From Wolfiporia cocos (taxonomy: Eukaryota > Basidiomycota > Agaricomycetes > Polyporales > Phaeolaceae), in the NCBI GenBank assembly GCA_029448655.1, contig JACCLO010000010.1, forward strand, positions 682,001-746,000: 64,000 bases of DNA. The letters run 5' to 3'. Made by a program: the position numbers and the translations under genes. The notes under the pieces are model-generated. The model saw only the letters and a list, made by a program, of their open reading frames with translations, was not told the DNA's origin and did no database searches. Positions 35,950 through 47,075 of this stretch are shown here, one piece after another (position 1 is the first letter of the stretch; each line of letters begins with the position of its first letter).

Positions 35950-36650
35950 TGTTACGGTTATTTCGAATGCTGACAGAACCCACCATTGGGTGAGTACGAT
36001 ACAAAGACTTGTTGCACAACCAACCCCCTGGCTACTCGTGACTCTACTGGGTGCATCCCCAGTTGTACTAGTGTATAGGGCGCATTTCGACTCTGGCAGA
36101 TCCAACTCTGCCCTCGTTTCATGGTTATCATTTATTAGCTGATAGATGCTGTTCAACCGCCATCATCATTTCTATCTATCATTTCAGATATATCACTACA
36201 TACTTATCAAACATTTCGTACTATAGCGTAGATAGTATTGGTGACATCTGGGACAGATGCAACCCCTAAAACGTAACGTAGTATATAAGCTCATGTACTT
36301 ATTGTCGAGGCTCTTCAGCTCGACCTTGTTGTACAAACAAGAAGTCTTATACTCATTCTCAAATGTAGGAAACTACGCTCAGTATTCTTGAGCTCTCGAA
36401 TGACTGAGTCCTAGAAGTGCACATTGACTTCTCAGACTTAGGCAAGTCTTATATTCTATCAAGACTTGCAAACTGAACAGATTATATCCTCTAATGTGTA
36501 TTGGATATCAAACAACCCCTAGAACCTTTGACCTAGGGCCCAAAGGCATTTAACAGATATATTTGCCTTGCACTTGTCCGCCAGACTACGTGCAGAAGAA
36601 CGATCTATATTCGCAGCTCGAATATACGAACGGGTATTCGACCCGTAACA
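35950..36650 (+). mobile_element. Solo LTR of gypsy family A
   Basis: 701 bp, starts TGTTACGGTTATTT and ends CGACCCGTAACA (TG...CA). It is homologous to the LTRs of element A1 (41622-41980 plus 52200-52464, and 59216-59920), sharing GTCGAGGCTCTTCAGCTCGA and CGGGTATTCGACCCGTAACA. No internal region adjoins it and no matching TSD is visible, so it is an old solo LTR. Confidence 0.8.
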
Positions 36651-36738
36651 CATAGGTACTTGGTCTTATGTTTAAATTAGTTATTCATATTCATGGTTTA
36701 CAATCTTGGAGTTGAAGTGCTATTCTATGCTAACTTTT

Positions 36739-36926
36739 GGGACCAGTCCAGGACTGGTCCAGACCGGTCCCAACTAGTCCTGTGTAAATTGACAACTCAT
36801 TGGGACCAGGACCAGGACAGCATTAGGACCAGGACTGGACCGGGCTGTTGAATCGGTCCTGATCAGTCTGATCCTGGTCCTGTCCTTGGTCTTTAGCAGA
36901 CCTTGGGACTCGACCTTGCAACACTA
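36739..36926. repeat. GGACC/GGTCC palindromic repeat block
   Basis: About 190 bp densely packed with GGACCAGGACC and its inverse, ending CTTGCAACACTA. The terminal GCAACACTA matches the tip of the larger element at 37192-38923, so this is probably a truncated end of another hAT-like family. The opposite inverted tip is missing. Confidence 0.45.
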
Positions 36927-37191
36927 CCCAAAATGACTTTAGTGTCCCCCACATAAGTGTGATTGATGCTGGCATTACAATAACACATCTGCTATATCCA
37001 GCATGACACAGACTAGACTGTGGGACTCACACGATAACCTTATAAGCAACTTGAAGAGGTTGCTGGAGGTTGGTGAGGAGACTAGTGGGCGCAAGCAGAG
37101 ATGTTATGTAACTGTGCGAATGCAGAGAACAAATCTAAGGCTTATCCGCTGAGATAGCCCTACTTAGATACATGCTTTGTTTGGTTACCGG

Positions 37192-38923
37192 TAGTGTTGC
37201 CGAAGTTCAGTTCAGAACCAAGGTTCAGAACCTGAACCGCCGGAACCGAACCTAGGTTCAGGTTCAGTCCAGGTCCGGTTCAGGGTAGGATGTCGAGGTT
37301 CGGTTCTTGGTTCAGGGGGGCCATGGGTACCCTTGAACCAGGTTCGAACCGGACTGAACCTTGAACCACTTAGCATTAACATATTCCTGGTAACTGTTGG
37401 TGGATAAGTATAAACTACAATCATATTCTTGTCATCTTTGTTATAGTATTGTTGCAGTAAGCTATGGATAACTGGCTTCACAATGGCAAGCATCAGCACT
37501 GATATACTCCAGTCTCCCAATATGGTGAGAGCTCAGCCCCATGTTAGAAGTACTGTGCTTTCTTTGGCACTGGGCTACATTCACTGCTGTCAGATGAAGT
37601 AAAACATGTAGTTTACAATGTTTCACTTCAGATCCATGAACCTAGGTTGTATACAGAGCTGTCTAATAAGATTTTTTATTAGCTTTGCCTCAGGCTAATT
37701 CACACTCATTCTGCTCATGGATTCTGATTACTGAACTGCTCAAATCTGCTGCCTTGAGTGACTATTGTGCATCATAAGTTATGTTTTACCACTGTAAAGA
37801 AGACTCAGAGCCAATTTGGAATGTAGCAGCCCAATAGACACCAAACAGAGGCACTGCAGAACTTGAAGTTTGGTGTTGTCAGAAAAATATTTCCCTCGGG
37901 TTTCCTGGGCAGGTCAGGATGTGCCACGATAGGTGAGGTGTTTAAGGGGTCGATGGCGAGCAATGTACCTAGGAGACACGCAGCTTGTAGCGATTCAAAC
38001 GGCGGCGGCACGTTAAATGGATCAGGAATAATAGTAATCAAATCAAAACATTGGTAACTGATTCCCTAAGTCCTGAGCGAACGCCTCGAGCACAGCTCTT
38101 CGTCTAGCTTCGTCTTGGCAGTAATCAATGTATTTTCTTGTATCTGCACATCGCCTAAATACATAGAGAGCTATAAGGTTTTCTACAACATTTTGAGTGC
38201 CCTAAAATTTGAGTATGCACCCTACAAGCTAGACAAGTCGGAGACGAACCCTGAAACAGTGAGGATTGTCCTGGAATACTAGAAGATTATTTTACGAGAC
38301 CGATAGACCGTAGATCTAAGGTGGTGCACAGAGGTTAGAGAGACAAGACATGGAAAAAGCTATAGGAAAGCAGTCGAGGTTGGGACAGACCTGTCTATGC
38401 TAGAGAGCCTAGAGAAATGTCGGATAGTACCTGTCTTTGACTAGATGAGCAGCCAGAGAGTGTCCGCAGGGCTTTTGCGACGTTTCAGATTGTGCGCAAA
38501 CCAGCGAAGGTTCAACGTTCACTGTGCGAGCACGATCGAGGTTGATCACGATCGGTCGAGCTGTAGCTAAACCACCTCGGATGGGCATTCTGCCTACCAG
38601 CTGGCTTTCCATGGTGCATTCTGCGTCATTTTGATGCGTGTTTGGTCACGTCTCGGTGTTCTTACATGGTTCTAATGTCTATGGCACATTTATTTTGCAG
38701 CATATTGGTTACTCCAGTGGACTCAACATTATTTTTACATTTTAAAAAAGCAAGTCATTTAGTGGTTTGAACCTAGTTCGAACCATGAACCGAACCTGCT
38801 GAACCAGTTCAGCAGGTTCAGTCCAGGTTCAGGTTCAGGTTCAGGCTCCCTGCAGTCGGTTCAGTTCTAGGTTCAGCCCCAGACCCCCCTGAACCTGAAC
38901 TGAACCGAACTTCGGCAACACTA
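37192..38923. mobile_element. hAT-like element with GGTTCAGG subterminal repeats
   Basis: The tips are inverted: TAGTGTTGCCGAAGTTC at 37192 and GAACTTCGGCAACACTA ending at 38923. Both ends carry 150-180 bp of GGTTCAGGTTC/GAACCTGAACC repeats. The ~1.4-kb core has no coding capacity. An 8-bp TSD is not evident (GTTACCGG versus CTCCCACC), so it may be old or assembled from two copies. Confidence 0.6.
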
Positions 38924-40514
38924 CTCCCACCGCACCCACCATTTCTGCCTTGGTGCACTATTGACTCCGATCGATGTGCAACTCTGATCGCACCATCGTG
39001 CGCTGAGCGTGTCGACTTCCAACATTACTATAATTGTATGGATTGCAATGCATTATATTCTAACTCACACTTTGCTGATGTGGAACCCCACTATCATGCA
39101 AATGTAATCACCTTTGACTAACAAGGAGAAGGTTGACTTGTTCCCCCAAAATTGAAGCCAGCTTTGACCAACAGATGCCCATACACACGTGATGTGCCTG
39201 ATGACGATGGTTCGACTCCCACAGACATAGCATTTTATTATCGCCACATTTTGTAGTGTTCTTTGAGAAATGTTGCTGTGCCCATATCTTGTTTATTCAG
39301 AATTTATGCTTGCTTATGGTACATTCCTTCTCCGGGGTGGAGACTTATGTTATCATTTAGTGCACGGCATGCAAGCAGGGCGCCGCAATGACGTGCATCG
39401 CCGTGACACCAATCACAGCTGTGCATGCCAGCAAAGATCACCACCCGTTTCGTGTACTACTGTCTGGCGCAATGAGCGGACCAACACATACAGATACACA
39501 TGGATCGCTCAGATACGACACCCTACCATCATGTCCCCACCTTGATCCACTGTCACCTGCCTCACCGGATGTGCCGGTCAAGCGGCTATGCTTCTAGTGT
39601 ATTTAGTGTACAAACTGCTTGCACGCTTTGTTGGTCCGAACATTCCGCTTACTCATTCCATAGTGTTGGGATTGCTACAATTTGAATGAACATGGTCGTG
39701 ATCCTCAGTCACTTCTGACTTGACGCTGTTATGTCTTGTAGATATAGCACTGTATGATTTTTTTAAAATCACTAACCCTCTTGCCGTAGTCATCATGAAT
39801 GTCAGTTGTGAAATTCAGGCGAAGGTCAAACGCCGATGCCAGTTGGCACTTCCTCGTAGCCTTAGGCTGTCCTTAAAAAATGTCATCACTCTGATTGACT
39901 GAGCCATGTGCAGACAACTGCTTGTACTGTCCCACCCCTTGAATCGAGCCGACAACTGTTAAACCTTGATCTCGACGGTGTAACCCTGACAATTTCATAT
40001 GTGGTAGCAGGATATGTCAAACAGGAGTGGAAATTGATGCTGATACGGCCATGCTGGATAGTACACCAAAGACGATGCTGCCAGGCGATGAATGGTCTGA
40101 GCTTTGAAAGCCTGGTCATAGCTTGGGGCGATCTATGTGGTACACGGTATGTCACAAACTGCATGATCTGTGACCATCACGAGTCAAACTTAGTCACAAC
40201 TCTCACTGGTGTGTTACAAGTCTTGATTTCACAAACCTATGCGCTGAAGTGGTCTCACCCAAAGTACTTTTGTTGTTGGTTGCTGCTGATCTTCTTTGTC
40301 ACTCTGCTCATGAGCATCTGACATACACCAACAATGACGACTGTATCTACACTCCACCGGTTAAGCAACAGCTTGATGGTGTTGCACCTTGATGTTGACA
40401 TATACATTGCCCGAGCTATGTTGGTGGTCTTCTCATCACTCATGAAGTCAGATAGGCAGTTGTCTGTCGGAGATCTCTCTGACCAAGCAGTCCCTTGTCT
40501 CCAAGGGGTAGAGT
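38924..40514. other. Gene-free AT-rich region
   Basis: Only short, unsupported frames. No repeat recognised. Confidence 0.4.
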
Positions 40515-40735
40515 TTCAGTCAATTATCTTAATCTGCCAACTGCCCTTCACTTAAGAAATTGCAGTTGCGAGCTAGGTTTGCATGCAGATTAATCTGCAG
40601 CTGCTAGCTGCAGCAGATTAATCTACTGTGACAATAAAATGGTACATCCAGGATTCGAACCAAGGACCTTAGCACAGATGAGAATAAGAGCATCACAGCA
40701 TAATTAGCCCACTGAGCCATAGTGACAGCAGTTAC
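40515..40735 (-). repeat. tRNA-derived SINE, minus copy
   Basis: On the minus strand it begins with a tRNA-like head carrying an A box (TGGCTCAGTGGG) and a B box (GGTTCGAATCC). A body with palindromic AGATTAATCT/GCAGATTAATCTGC segments follows. It is an inverted partner of 41011-41222. The cloverleaf is imperfect (T-stem mismatch, overlong A-to-B spacing), so it is not a working tRNA. Confidence 0.65.
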
Positions 40736-41010
40736 ATTGACCAATCAAAATATATATAATGTGAATTTTATACACAATTTCTGCAAATCATCAAGGCAAC
40801 TAACTGCTACAACAAGCATAAAGAAACTAATGATAGTGGTAGCTTGTTTTACCATGCCTGAACTGGAGAAACTCACAATGGGAAAGTTGAATACACTGGA
40901 ATCACAGGTCTTTAGAGGCAGATTCATCTGTATTTGTATTATTGAAAATGTTAAACTGTGAAAATGTAGTTTACAAAATACTCTATATATTTCCTAAAAG
41001 TGTGCAGACA
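40736..41010. other. AT-rich spacer between inverted SINEs
   Basis: About 275 bp between the two inverted copies; no gene or repeat recognised. Confidence 0.4.
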
Positions 41011-41222
41011 GTAGTTGCACTGTAGCTCAGTTGGCTAATGTATGCTGCGATACTCTTATTCTCATCTGTGCTAAGGTCCTTGGTTCGAATCCTGGATGTA
41101 CCATTTTATTGTCACAGTAGATTAATCTGCCGCAGCTAGCAGATTAATCTGCGTGCAAACCTAGCTCACAACTGCAATTTCTAAAGTGAAGGGCAGTTGG
41201 CAGATTAAGATAATTGACTGAA
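41011..41222 (+). repeat. tRNA-derived SINE, plus copy
   Basis: Head with A box TAGCTCAGTTGG and B box GGTTCGAATCC, then the same body as the minus copy at 40515-40735 (shared GATGTACCATTTTATTGTC, AGATTAATCTGC and GATAATTGACTGAA). Confidence 0.65.
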
Positions 41223-41621
41223 GTCCCTCTGTGCATTTCGTGGGATGGCAGAGTCACAGAAGACCCAAATGCCAGAGGCAGGCTATGTCCATTTAACAAA
41301 ACTCCATGCTGCAAGTACAACAATATGATCAGCTGACATGTACAATCCAACCAATCTACGTCAAAAGTGACTACTATAAGGTGTTCTCATGAGCGTTGTG
41401 CTACACTAGCCTCCCAATGGAAAACATCGAACAACACAGATATGCACCGGGATAAATGGCTCCTTTACGGACGTATCCCATGCAATGAAATATGCGGACA
41501 TCTTGGTGGCCCACGGGGTTTCATTCACAGCTTCCTGGACTTGATGCCTATCACACACCGCTTAGGCTTGCGAACAAAACTATCCTGAACAGGGAGCTAA
41601 TTCTATACGTCAGCAGTGCAG
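41223..41621. other. Gene-free flank of element A1
   Basis: Nothing recognised; this is the 5' flank of the gypsy cluster. Confidence 0.4.
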
Positions 41622-41980
41622 TGTTACGGTTATTTTGATTTTTCGAATATCGACAGAACTCACCACCGGGCGAATACGATACAGGGACTTGTTGCGCAAC
41701 CAGCCCCCTGGCTACTCGTGATCTTACTGGGCGCATCCCCAGTTGTACTAGTCTATAGGGCTCGTTTCATCTTTGGCAGATCCAACCCTGCCACCGTTTC
41801 ATGTTCATCGTTTATTAGCTGACAGATGGCGTTCAACCGCCATCATTCCTATCTATCGTCTCAGATATATCACTCCATACTTATCAGACATTTGGGACTA
41901 TAGCGTAGATAGTATCGGTGGCATCTGGGACAGACTTGACCCCTGAAACCTAGCGTAGTATAAAAACTCATGTACTTACC
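41622..41980 (+). repeat. A1 5' LTR, left part
   Basis: Starts TGTTACGG. Interrupted at 41980 by element B; its last 5 bp TTACC are the TSD. The LTR resumes at 52200. Confidence 0.85.
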
Positions 41981-42618
41981 TGTCACAAGATTTTCCTAGT
42001 ATTAATACTATTTTTCCCATATTTCTACGCATTTATCTACGGTTTATACGTCTAACTAGTGCTTAACTGGTTGGTAACTATTCGTTACATACAAGCCGAA
42101 TGATGGCCGTGTTATCTCCCGTAGCAACGGTATCTAATCACGGTGGTTCCCGTTATAAGTCACATGTCTATTCTTGCAGCCAATCGGACATCTCGTCCGA
42201 GAAACGTCATACACATTAGCTCAGCGGACCGGCGTTTGGTCACGCCTCCAACTGACTAATGATTGCGCACTATACGCCATTCGCGCGGCCTACGCCGCAC
42301 ACCTATATCCCGGTTCTGATCGGCATATGTATTTACGGTGTATTACTAATTACTTAGGTCTCCGAGGACTTGCCTGTACGGATTGGGGTAATTAGATTAG
42401 GTAATAAGACTGTTAGGGGTCTTATATAACATGTATATATACTACGATATCTGAGCGTTAACACCTCAGATTCTATTCATTGCATTTGCACTCTGAGATA
42501 ACATCTCATCGCGCCCTGCTCTACCTGCTTACAGTTCTTGTCTACTCGACAACCTCAAAGCTACCGCCTAACCAGCAAACCCTCAAAGCATATTTCATAA
42601 GTGAGTAGTCTTGTGTCA
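41981..42618 (+). repeat. Element B 5' LTR
   Basis: 638 bp, TG...CA ends. Contains CTTATATAACATGTATATATA near 42420 as a likely core promoter. Same length as the 3' LTR. Confidence 0.92.
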
Positions 42619-43325
42619 TATGAACTTCTTCCGCCCTCGCCCCGCCTGAAAAGGGGGGTCTGGGATTTTTTCTTCATAGGGGCTTCTCGTCGTCGTCAGC
42701 GCCCCCCGCTCGCCGTCAGGCAGCGGGGTTTCCTTAGTGGGATCTGGGGGATCGCCTTCGGGCAGCCTTCGGCCAACATACCCGGACCCAGGGTTAAGGG
42801 ACGGGCTTGGCACCTGCAAAGGGCCTTGCCGAGAGTTGAGAACCGGAGATAATGGGGCACGTGCCACCCTGGATCGCCGGCGATCTTCTAGCCTATCCCC
42901 AGGCGTTACAGGGGCGGCTCTATTATAGAACCGGGGTGGGCCCGAGTGTCCCTGCCTAGAACCGCTGCCGATACGGCTACAGAACGATAGAGTTCTGGCC
43001 TTGGCGCCTTCTAAGTCCCTCAGGGCATGGGTTTGGTTTTAACACTGGCAAGCCCCCTTTCTTGAGCTAGGCGTGGACACATGCGGAGTGTAATACTCCA
43101 AACCCCGTACTACCTGCACGCTAGGGAAGCGTGTCAGTTGTATCCCCCACCTGGTAGCGTATGAGAGATGCCAGCCAGTCGCCGACACTAACTCCGGTCG
43201 AGAGCGGAGCGCTCATTGACGCCGGAGGATAAGCGCTAGACTATCAAGATACGACGATTAGCCCCGACCGAAGACCGCGTGAAATTTACACTAGATACAG
43301 TAGCTTACAAACTTCTTATGTAGCC
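42619..43325 (+). other. Element B leader with blocks shared with C
   Basis: About 707 nt between the LTR and the first ORF. It shares ordered blocks with the leader of element C (61556-62173): GGGATCTGGGGGAT, GCACCTGCAAAGGGCC, GTGTAATAC, AGGGAAGCG, GTTGTATC and GTATGAGAGA. No standard tRNA primer-binding site abuts the LTR. A structured RNA role (packaging, priming, internal initiation) is inference. Confidence 0.55.
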
Positions 43326-44051
43326 ATGCCGAACACCTTCCGCGTCGCACCCCGCAACGCAGCTACGGGTCTCCACGAGTGTTGGGAGATTCCTCACAAA
43401 CCGATGAAGGCGTTCATGCCTGAGGAAGTGGGGCCCGTGCGAAAGTCCCGAAAGGGCAAAAAGGAGGCGAAGAAGCCTTACACCCGGAGAGAGGCAGACC
43501 CCGAAACAGTCGCAAGGGTCAACCACGAAGCGGCATTAGCCGACATCCGCCGCAAGAAGCTCGACAAGCTTTTCCGTCAGAAGGAGAAGCTGGAAGCCCG
43601 ACTCGACGCAGCCCGGCTCGACGAATACATCGCCCGGGTCGCCGCCGAAAAAGCCGAAACCGAACGGCTCATCGCCGCCGGCAAGGCTAAGCGCGAACAG
43701 GGTCCCAAGAAGACCTTGTTGGAGAGGGTAGAGGAGCTGCGGATGGCCCCGTTATGGGCCGAGGAACGCGGGATCAGTAACCCCCGCGACATGCACTGCA
43801 CCGAAAAGAAGTGGGACTGGTGGATCGAAACCGAAAAGAAGATCCTCGCCGCCCACCCCCGGCTCACCAAACTATGGCGAGCCAAAGATTACTCGACACC
43901 CGCGCCGATCATGGCCAAGTATGTCACAGACTCACCGGTCTGTGCGACCATGGCTACATGGGGAACTCCCACAGCCCTCCACAAGGCGGCAACGACGCGC
44001 AGCGGCGTACTCAAAGGTCCATCCAAGCGACAGAGTCGCGAGGTGCCCTGA
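43326..44051 (+). CDS. Element B upstream ORF (ORF0), first part
   Basis: 241 aa starting at ATG 43326, upstream of gag. It is basic at the N-terminus, then strongly helical and coiled-coil-like (RRKKLDKLFRQKEKLEARLD). The motif MHCTEKKWDWW matches ISCTEKKFDWG in the corresponding ORF of element C (62174-63076), showing a shared accessory protein. Relative to C it stops early; the C-terminal part appears separately at 44473-44703. No known gag, pol or env domain is recognised. Confidence 0.65.
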   Translation: MPNTFRVAPRNAATGLHECWEIPHKPMKAFMPEEVGPVRKSRKGKKEAKKPYTRREADPETVARVNHEAALADIRRKKLDKLFRQKEKLEARLDAARLDEYIARVAAEKAETERLIAAGKAKREQGPKKTLLERVEELRMAPLWAEERGISNPRDMHCTEKKWDWWIETEKKILAAHPRLTKLWRAKDYSTPAPIMAKYVTDSPVCATMATWGTPTALHKAATTRSGVLKGPSKRQSREVP

Positions 44052-44472
44052 CGTCGAAGGCGCTATCACAGTCAAGGAAGAGAAGATGGGGCCCCGGGCC
44101 AGCAGTAACACAGACGAGATAGCGAGAAAGGGGATTAACCCATTGACTAGAATCTGAGAGATGGGGTGTAAGCCCGCATCTCGACGTAATATATACATGA
44201 CGATTGTAACTACGAGTCGTGCCCTAAAGTAATGGCCCGTGCGCATTATCTAAGAGGCACATGACAAGTAACGTACATGTAACTACTGTGACCGTAACGT
44301 GTTCGTACCTGAGGTGCGCGCTACCCTACAGCGCTAAACTACTGAGTCAGATGATCTATATGGCTGGAGGAGACGCTGGAGGTGGCTGAGGATCAGGAAG
44401 ACGCGCGCGCACCTAGCGGCGCCTATGAATACCAATAGCGAGGGATGTACAGATACCCCCCAGGAGTGATCC

Positions 44473-44703
44473 GTGACAAAGTACACCCAGCTCACCGGAG
44501 ACTTCGATGAGCTGTGCGCCAATGGGGAACATCGTGTCCGACAGGACTCGATGAAGAACCAGGACCTCAGGCGCTTGGACAAATACTTAAAGCGGATGGA
44601 GTACATATTTGGGGACTTGGACATTGCGGAGCATGTAACATACCTAAAGAGGCAGTTAGTGACCGCCAAGTTGGACTTTGATCTGGGTAAACCCGAGTTG
44701 TAA
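44473..44703 (+). CDS. Element B ORF0, C-terminal part
   Basis: 76 aa, helical (RRLDKYLKRMEYIFGDLD). It aligns in pattern with the C-terminal ~70 residues of the ORF0 of C (for example DSMKNQDLRRL against DRIDNSQMRLL). In C the two parts are one continuous frame, so B either has ~420 nt of extra or spliced-out sequence between them, or a broken ORF0. Confidence 0.45.
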   Translation: MTKYTQLTGDFDELCANGEHRVRQDSMKNQDLRRLDKYLKRMEYIFGDLDIAEHVTYLKRQLVTAKLDFDLGKPEL

Positions 44704-44761
44704 TAGTAGCACGAGACTCGAATCAAAAGTCCCGACAGGGCATTTTTGAAGGTGGCATGGC

Positions 44762-46993
44762 ATGCGAAAAGTCCCGACAGGGCATTTTATTTCCTTTTTT
44801 GAATCTTTTAAGTCGAACGTGACAAACAAGACTCAAGCTGACGAAAACATTTCAGCAACAATGGTGTCTTACACAGTCATCCCCGCTGCCGGCCGTCACG
44901 CTACCACCTACAAGGTAGCTACGGCATACAAGCCGGTGACCGGAAAGCATGCATGGCCCGGAGAGCAGACATGCCTCATGGAGTACCTGCGAATTGTTTT
45001 CGGCATCAGAGCTGGGGGGAGTGTCACCACCTTCAACTCGATTCCACCCCATATCCGCACTCACCTTCGGGTGAACTACCTAGTATACTTCAAGTACTAC
45101 GGGGAGGACTCGACCAGGAACCACATCTCGTGGTACGCCTGGGACGAATACGCAGAGAGCATGCTGCTCTCTGACCTAATCTGTTACTACGGTGACGTAC
45201 ACTGGTACTCGACCAGCGAAAGCGAAGGCGAGGAAACGCCCACCAGGGCAATCAGGACCCCAGAAAGGTCCCCAACGAGATCCGAGGAGGAAGCGTCCAG
45301 ACAGGCGCTGTTCGGCACTCTGCCGGACCTTCTTCCGGAATTCGAAGCCGGAACAATCGAACCGGTTATCCTGCCCGCCCCAACACAAGCTGAATACGTG
45401 GAACGCCTCACCAGGGGGGTAACATCATACAGCCCCGACAACCTGGGACTGTCTATCAATGCAGTCAAAGAAGGACGTTACCACGCGGGCAATTACGTCA
45501 TGGCCAACCTCGCCACGTACAAGCGAACCGTCGACCGACAGATCGAACGGGTCTGGAGCAAGTCGAACGAGATCAGGTCGCATAACCAATCTCTTCAGAT
45601 GCGAATCAACGCACTAGAAGAGAATGCGACGCTCCGAAACCAACTAGACGACCTAACAGGCAAACGTCTAGATAAGTTGGAGTCTGGTCTCAGGAGACTC
45701 GAAAAGGCCCCCGCAGCTGGCGGAAGCGGTGGAAACAGTACCACCACGGGCGCCGAAGTCCAGGTGCTAACAAATAAATTGGACACGCTCCAGAAGGAAC
45801 TGGACAACCTGAAAGCGGCAGCTCTCGCCCAGCCGAGCGGAACTGCCACAACCATCAATCTTGCCCCGAAACCGACGCAACCCCCGAAATACTCCGGCCC
45901 CAAGGACAGCATCTCGTCCAAGGAATGGCTCCAGAAAATGGGGATGTATTTCGCGGATGCGCGGATTGCCACGGATGAGGATAAGGTCCGCCAAGCCCTA
46001 CTGAGGCTTACAGGCGAAGCCTACCAATACATGTCCCCGGTGGTCGATAAGATCTCCGCCGGGCAGACATCCGGGCACACGTGGACGACCTTCTCAGACA
46101 CTATCGAGAAGGTCTATGGCAAGAAGACGGATAAGGAAATCGCCGAGAAGGAGATTGAATCCTACTTCGGCGACGACGGCAAAACGAAGATCAAAGACGA
46201 CTTCTTCGTATGGGCCCAGAAGCTGCGAGCCCTGGCCCGCCTCGCAGAGACTGACAACAAGACGTTGCTCAGTCAAATTAAGCGGATCTTGCCCGAAAAA
46301 GTACGTGAGACCCTTGGAACCCTCGAGTCGGTTCCCAACTTTTCCCTACCGACCGACTGGGAAATCTATCTCGATATGGCTATCGACCTGTACAAACGCC
46401 AGTACCCCGATAAGCTGAAGGGAAAGATTTTCGATGAGGAAAAGAAGAAAAAGGAGTCCTCGGGGTCTGAAAAGACCACCGAGAAGGCTAAGTCGAAGGC
46501 GAAAGCCGACGACAAGGCAAAGGCAGCCAAGCCATCTGGGACTGGTAACCGGCAGTCCGACTGCAAAAAGCACCCCGGGCAACACGCCTGGAAGGACTGC
46601 CCGGACAACTGGTCGAACCAGAAAAAGGCGGCTAAGCCGGCCACTAGTGGAAGCGGAACGACGAAGCCGACAGGCTCGTCGAGCGGGAGTCAAAAGTCGG
46701 GCCAGAAGAAATTGGATCTGACTAAAAAATACAAAGTCCGAGTCGTTAGCACCCAGGAGCTGGTGACTGACGACGAGGACGAGAGCCCCAAAGCCACCGT
46801 AGGGATGCTCTCCCATCACTCCCCACACGTGCTAGAGGAGGTGGTTCCCCTCGCACCCACTACGCGCATTGGAGAAGAGAAAAGCGCGGAACCCTCATCG
46901 GCAGAAGAGGAAGTCCACGTCCAGGTGTCTTCACCGGCACCTGCGCCGAAACCGTCCGGCGACTCCATCTACCCTGGCTCCAGAAGCGGATAG
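44762..46993 (+). CDS. gag: Element B gag
   Basis: 743 aa from ATG 44762; the in-frame ATG at 44861 (MVSYTVIPAAG) is an alternative start. Central residues (about 385-560) match gypsy capsid organisation: a spacer ending APKPTQPPKYSGPKD, then a helical capsid (KEWLQKMGMYFADARI). A Lys-rich region is followed by a zinc-knuckle-like CKKHPGQHAWKDC, unlike the canonical CCHC. A helical stretch precedes the capsid (residues ~255-355). Product: structural capsid protein of the virus-like particle. Frame differs from pol. Confidence 0.85.
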   Translation: MRKVPTGHFISFFESFKSNVTNKTQADENISATMVSYTVIPAAGRHATTYKVATAYKPVTGKHAWPGEQTCLMEYLRIVFGIRAGGSVTTFNSIPPHIRTHLRVNYLVYFKYYGEDSTRNHISWYAWDEYAESMLLSDLICYYGDVHWYSTSESEGEETPTRAIRTPERSPTRSEEEASRQALFGTLPDLLPEFEAGTIEPVILPAPTQAEYVERLTRGVTSYSPDNLGLSINAVKEGRYHAGNYVMANLATYKRTVDRQIERVWSKSNEIRSHNQSLQMRINALEENATLRNQLDDLTGKRLDKLESGLRRLEKAPAAGGSGGNSTTTGAEVQVLTNKLDTLQKELDNLKAAALAQPSGTATTINLAPKPTQPPKYSGPKDSISSKEWLQKMGMYFADARIATDEDKVRQALLRLTGEAYQYMSPVVDKISAGQTSGHTWTTFSDTIEKVYGKKTDKEIAEKEIESYFGDDGKTKIKDDFFVWAQKLRALARLAETDNKTLLSQIKRILPEKVRETLGTLESVPNFSLPTDWEIYLDMAIDLYKRQYPDKLKGKIFDEEKKKKESSGSEKTTEKAKSKAKADDKAKAAKPSGTGNRQSDCKKHPGQHAWKDCPDNWSNQKKAAKPATSGSGTTKPTGSSSGSQKSGQKKLDLTKKYKVRVVSTQELVTDDEDESPKATVGMLSHHSPHVLEEVVPLAPTTRIGEEKSAEPSSAEEEVHVQVSSPAPAPKPSGDSIYPGSRSG

Positions 46994-47075
46994 CTGACTC
47001 CGCAACCGCCCTTGGACTCCACGGAGGTAGTCCCTCGGGTTTTCTCTGAAGGCACATGCGATATCCTGCCCGCTT

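Noticed and set aside
39110..39235. B-box-like GGTTCGACTCC suggesting a tRNA
   Set aside because: No A box or cloverleaf upstream.
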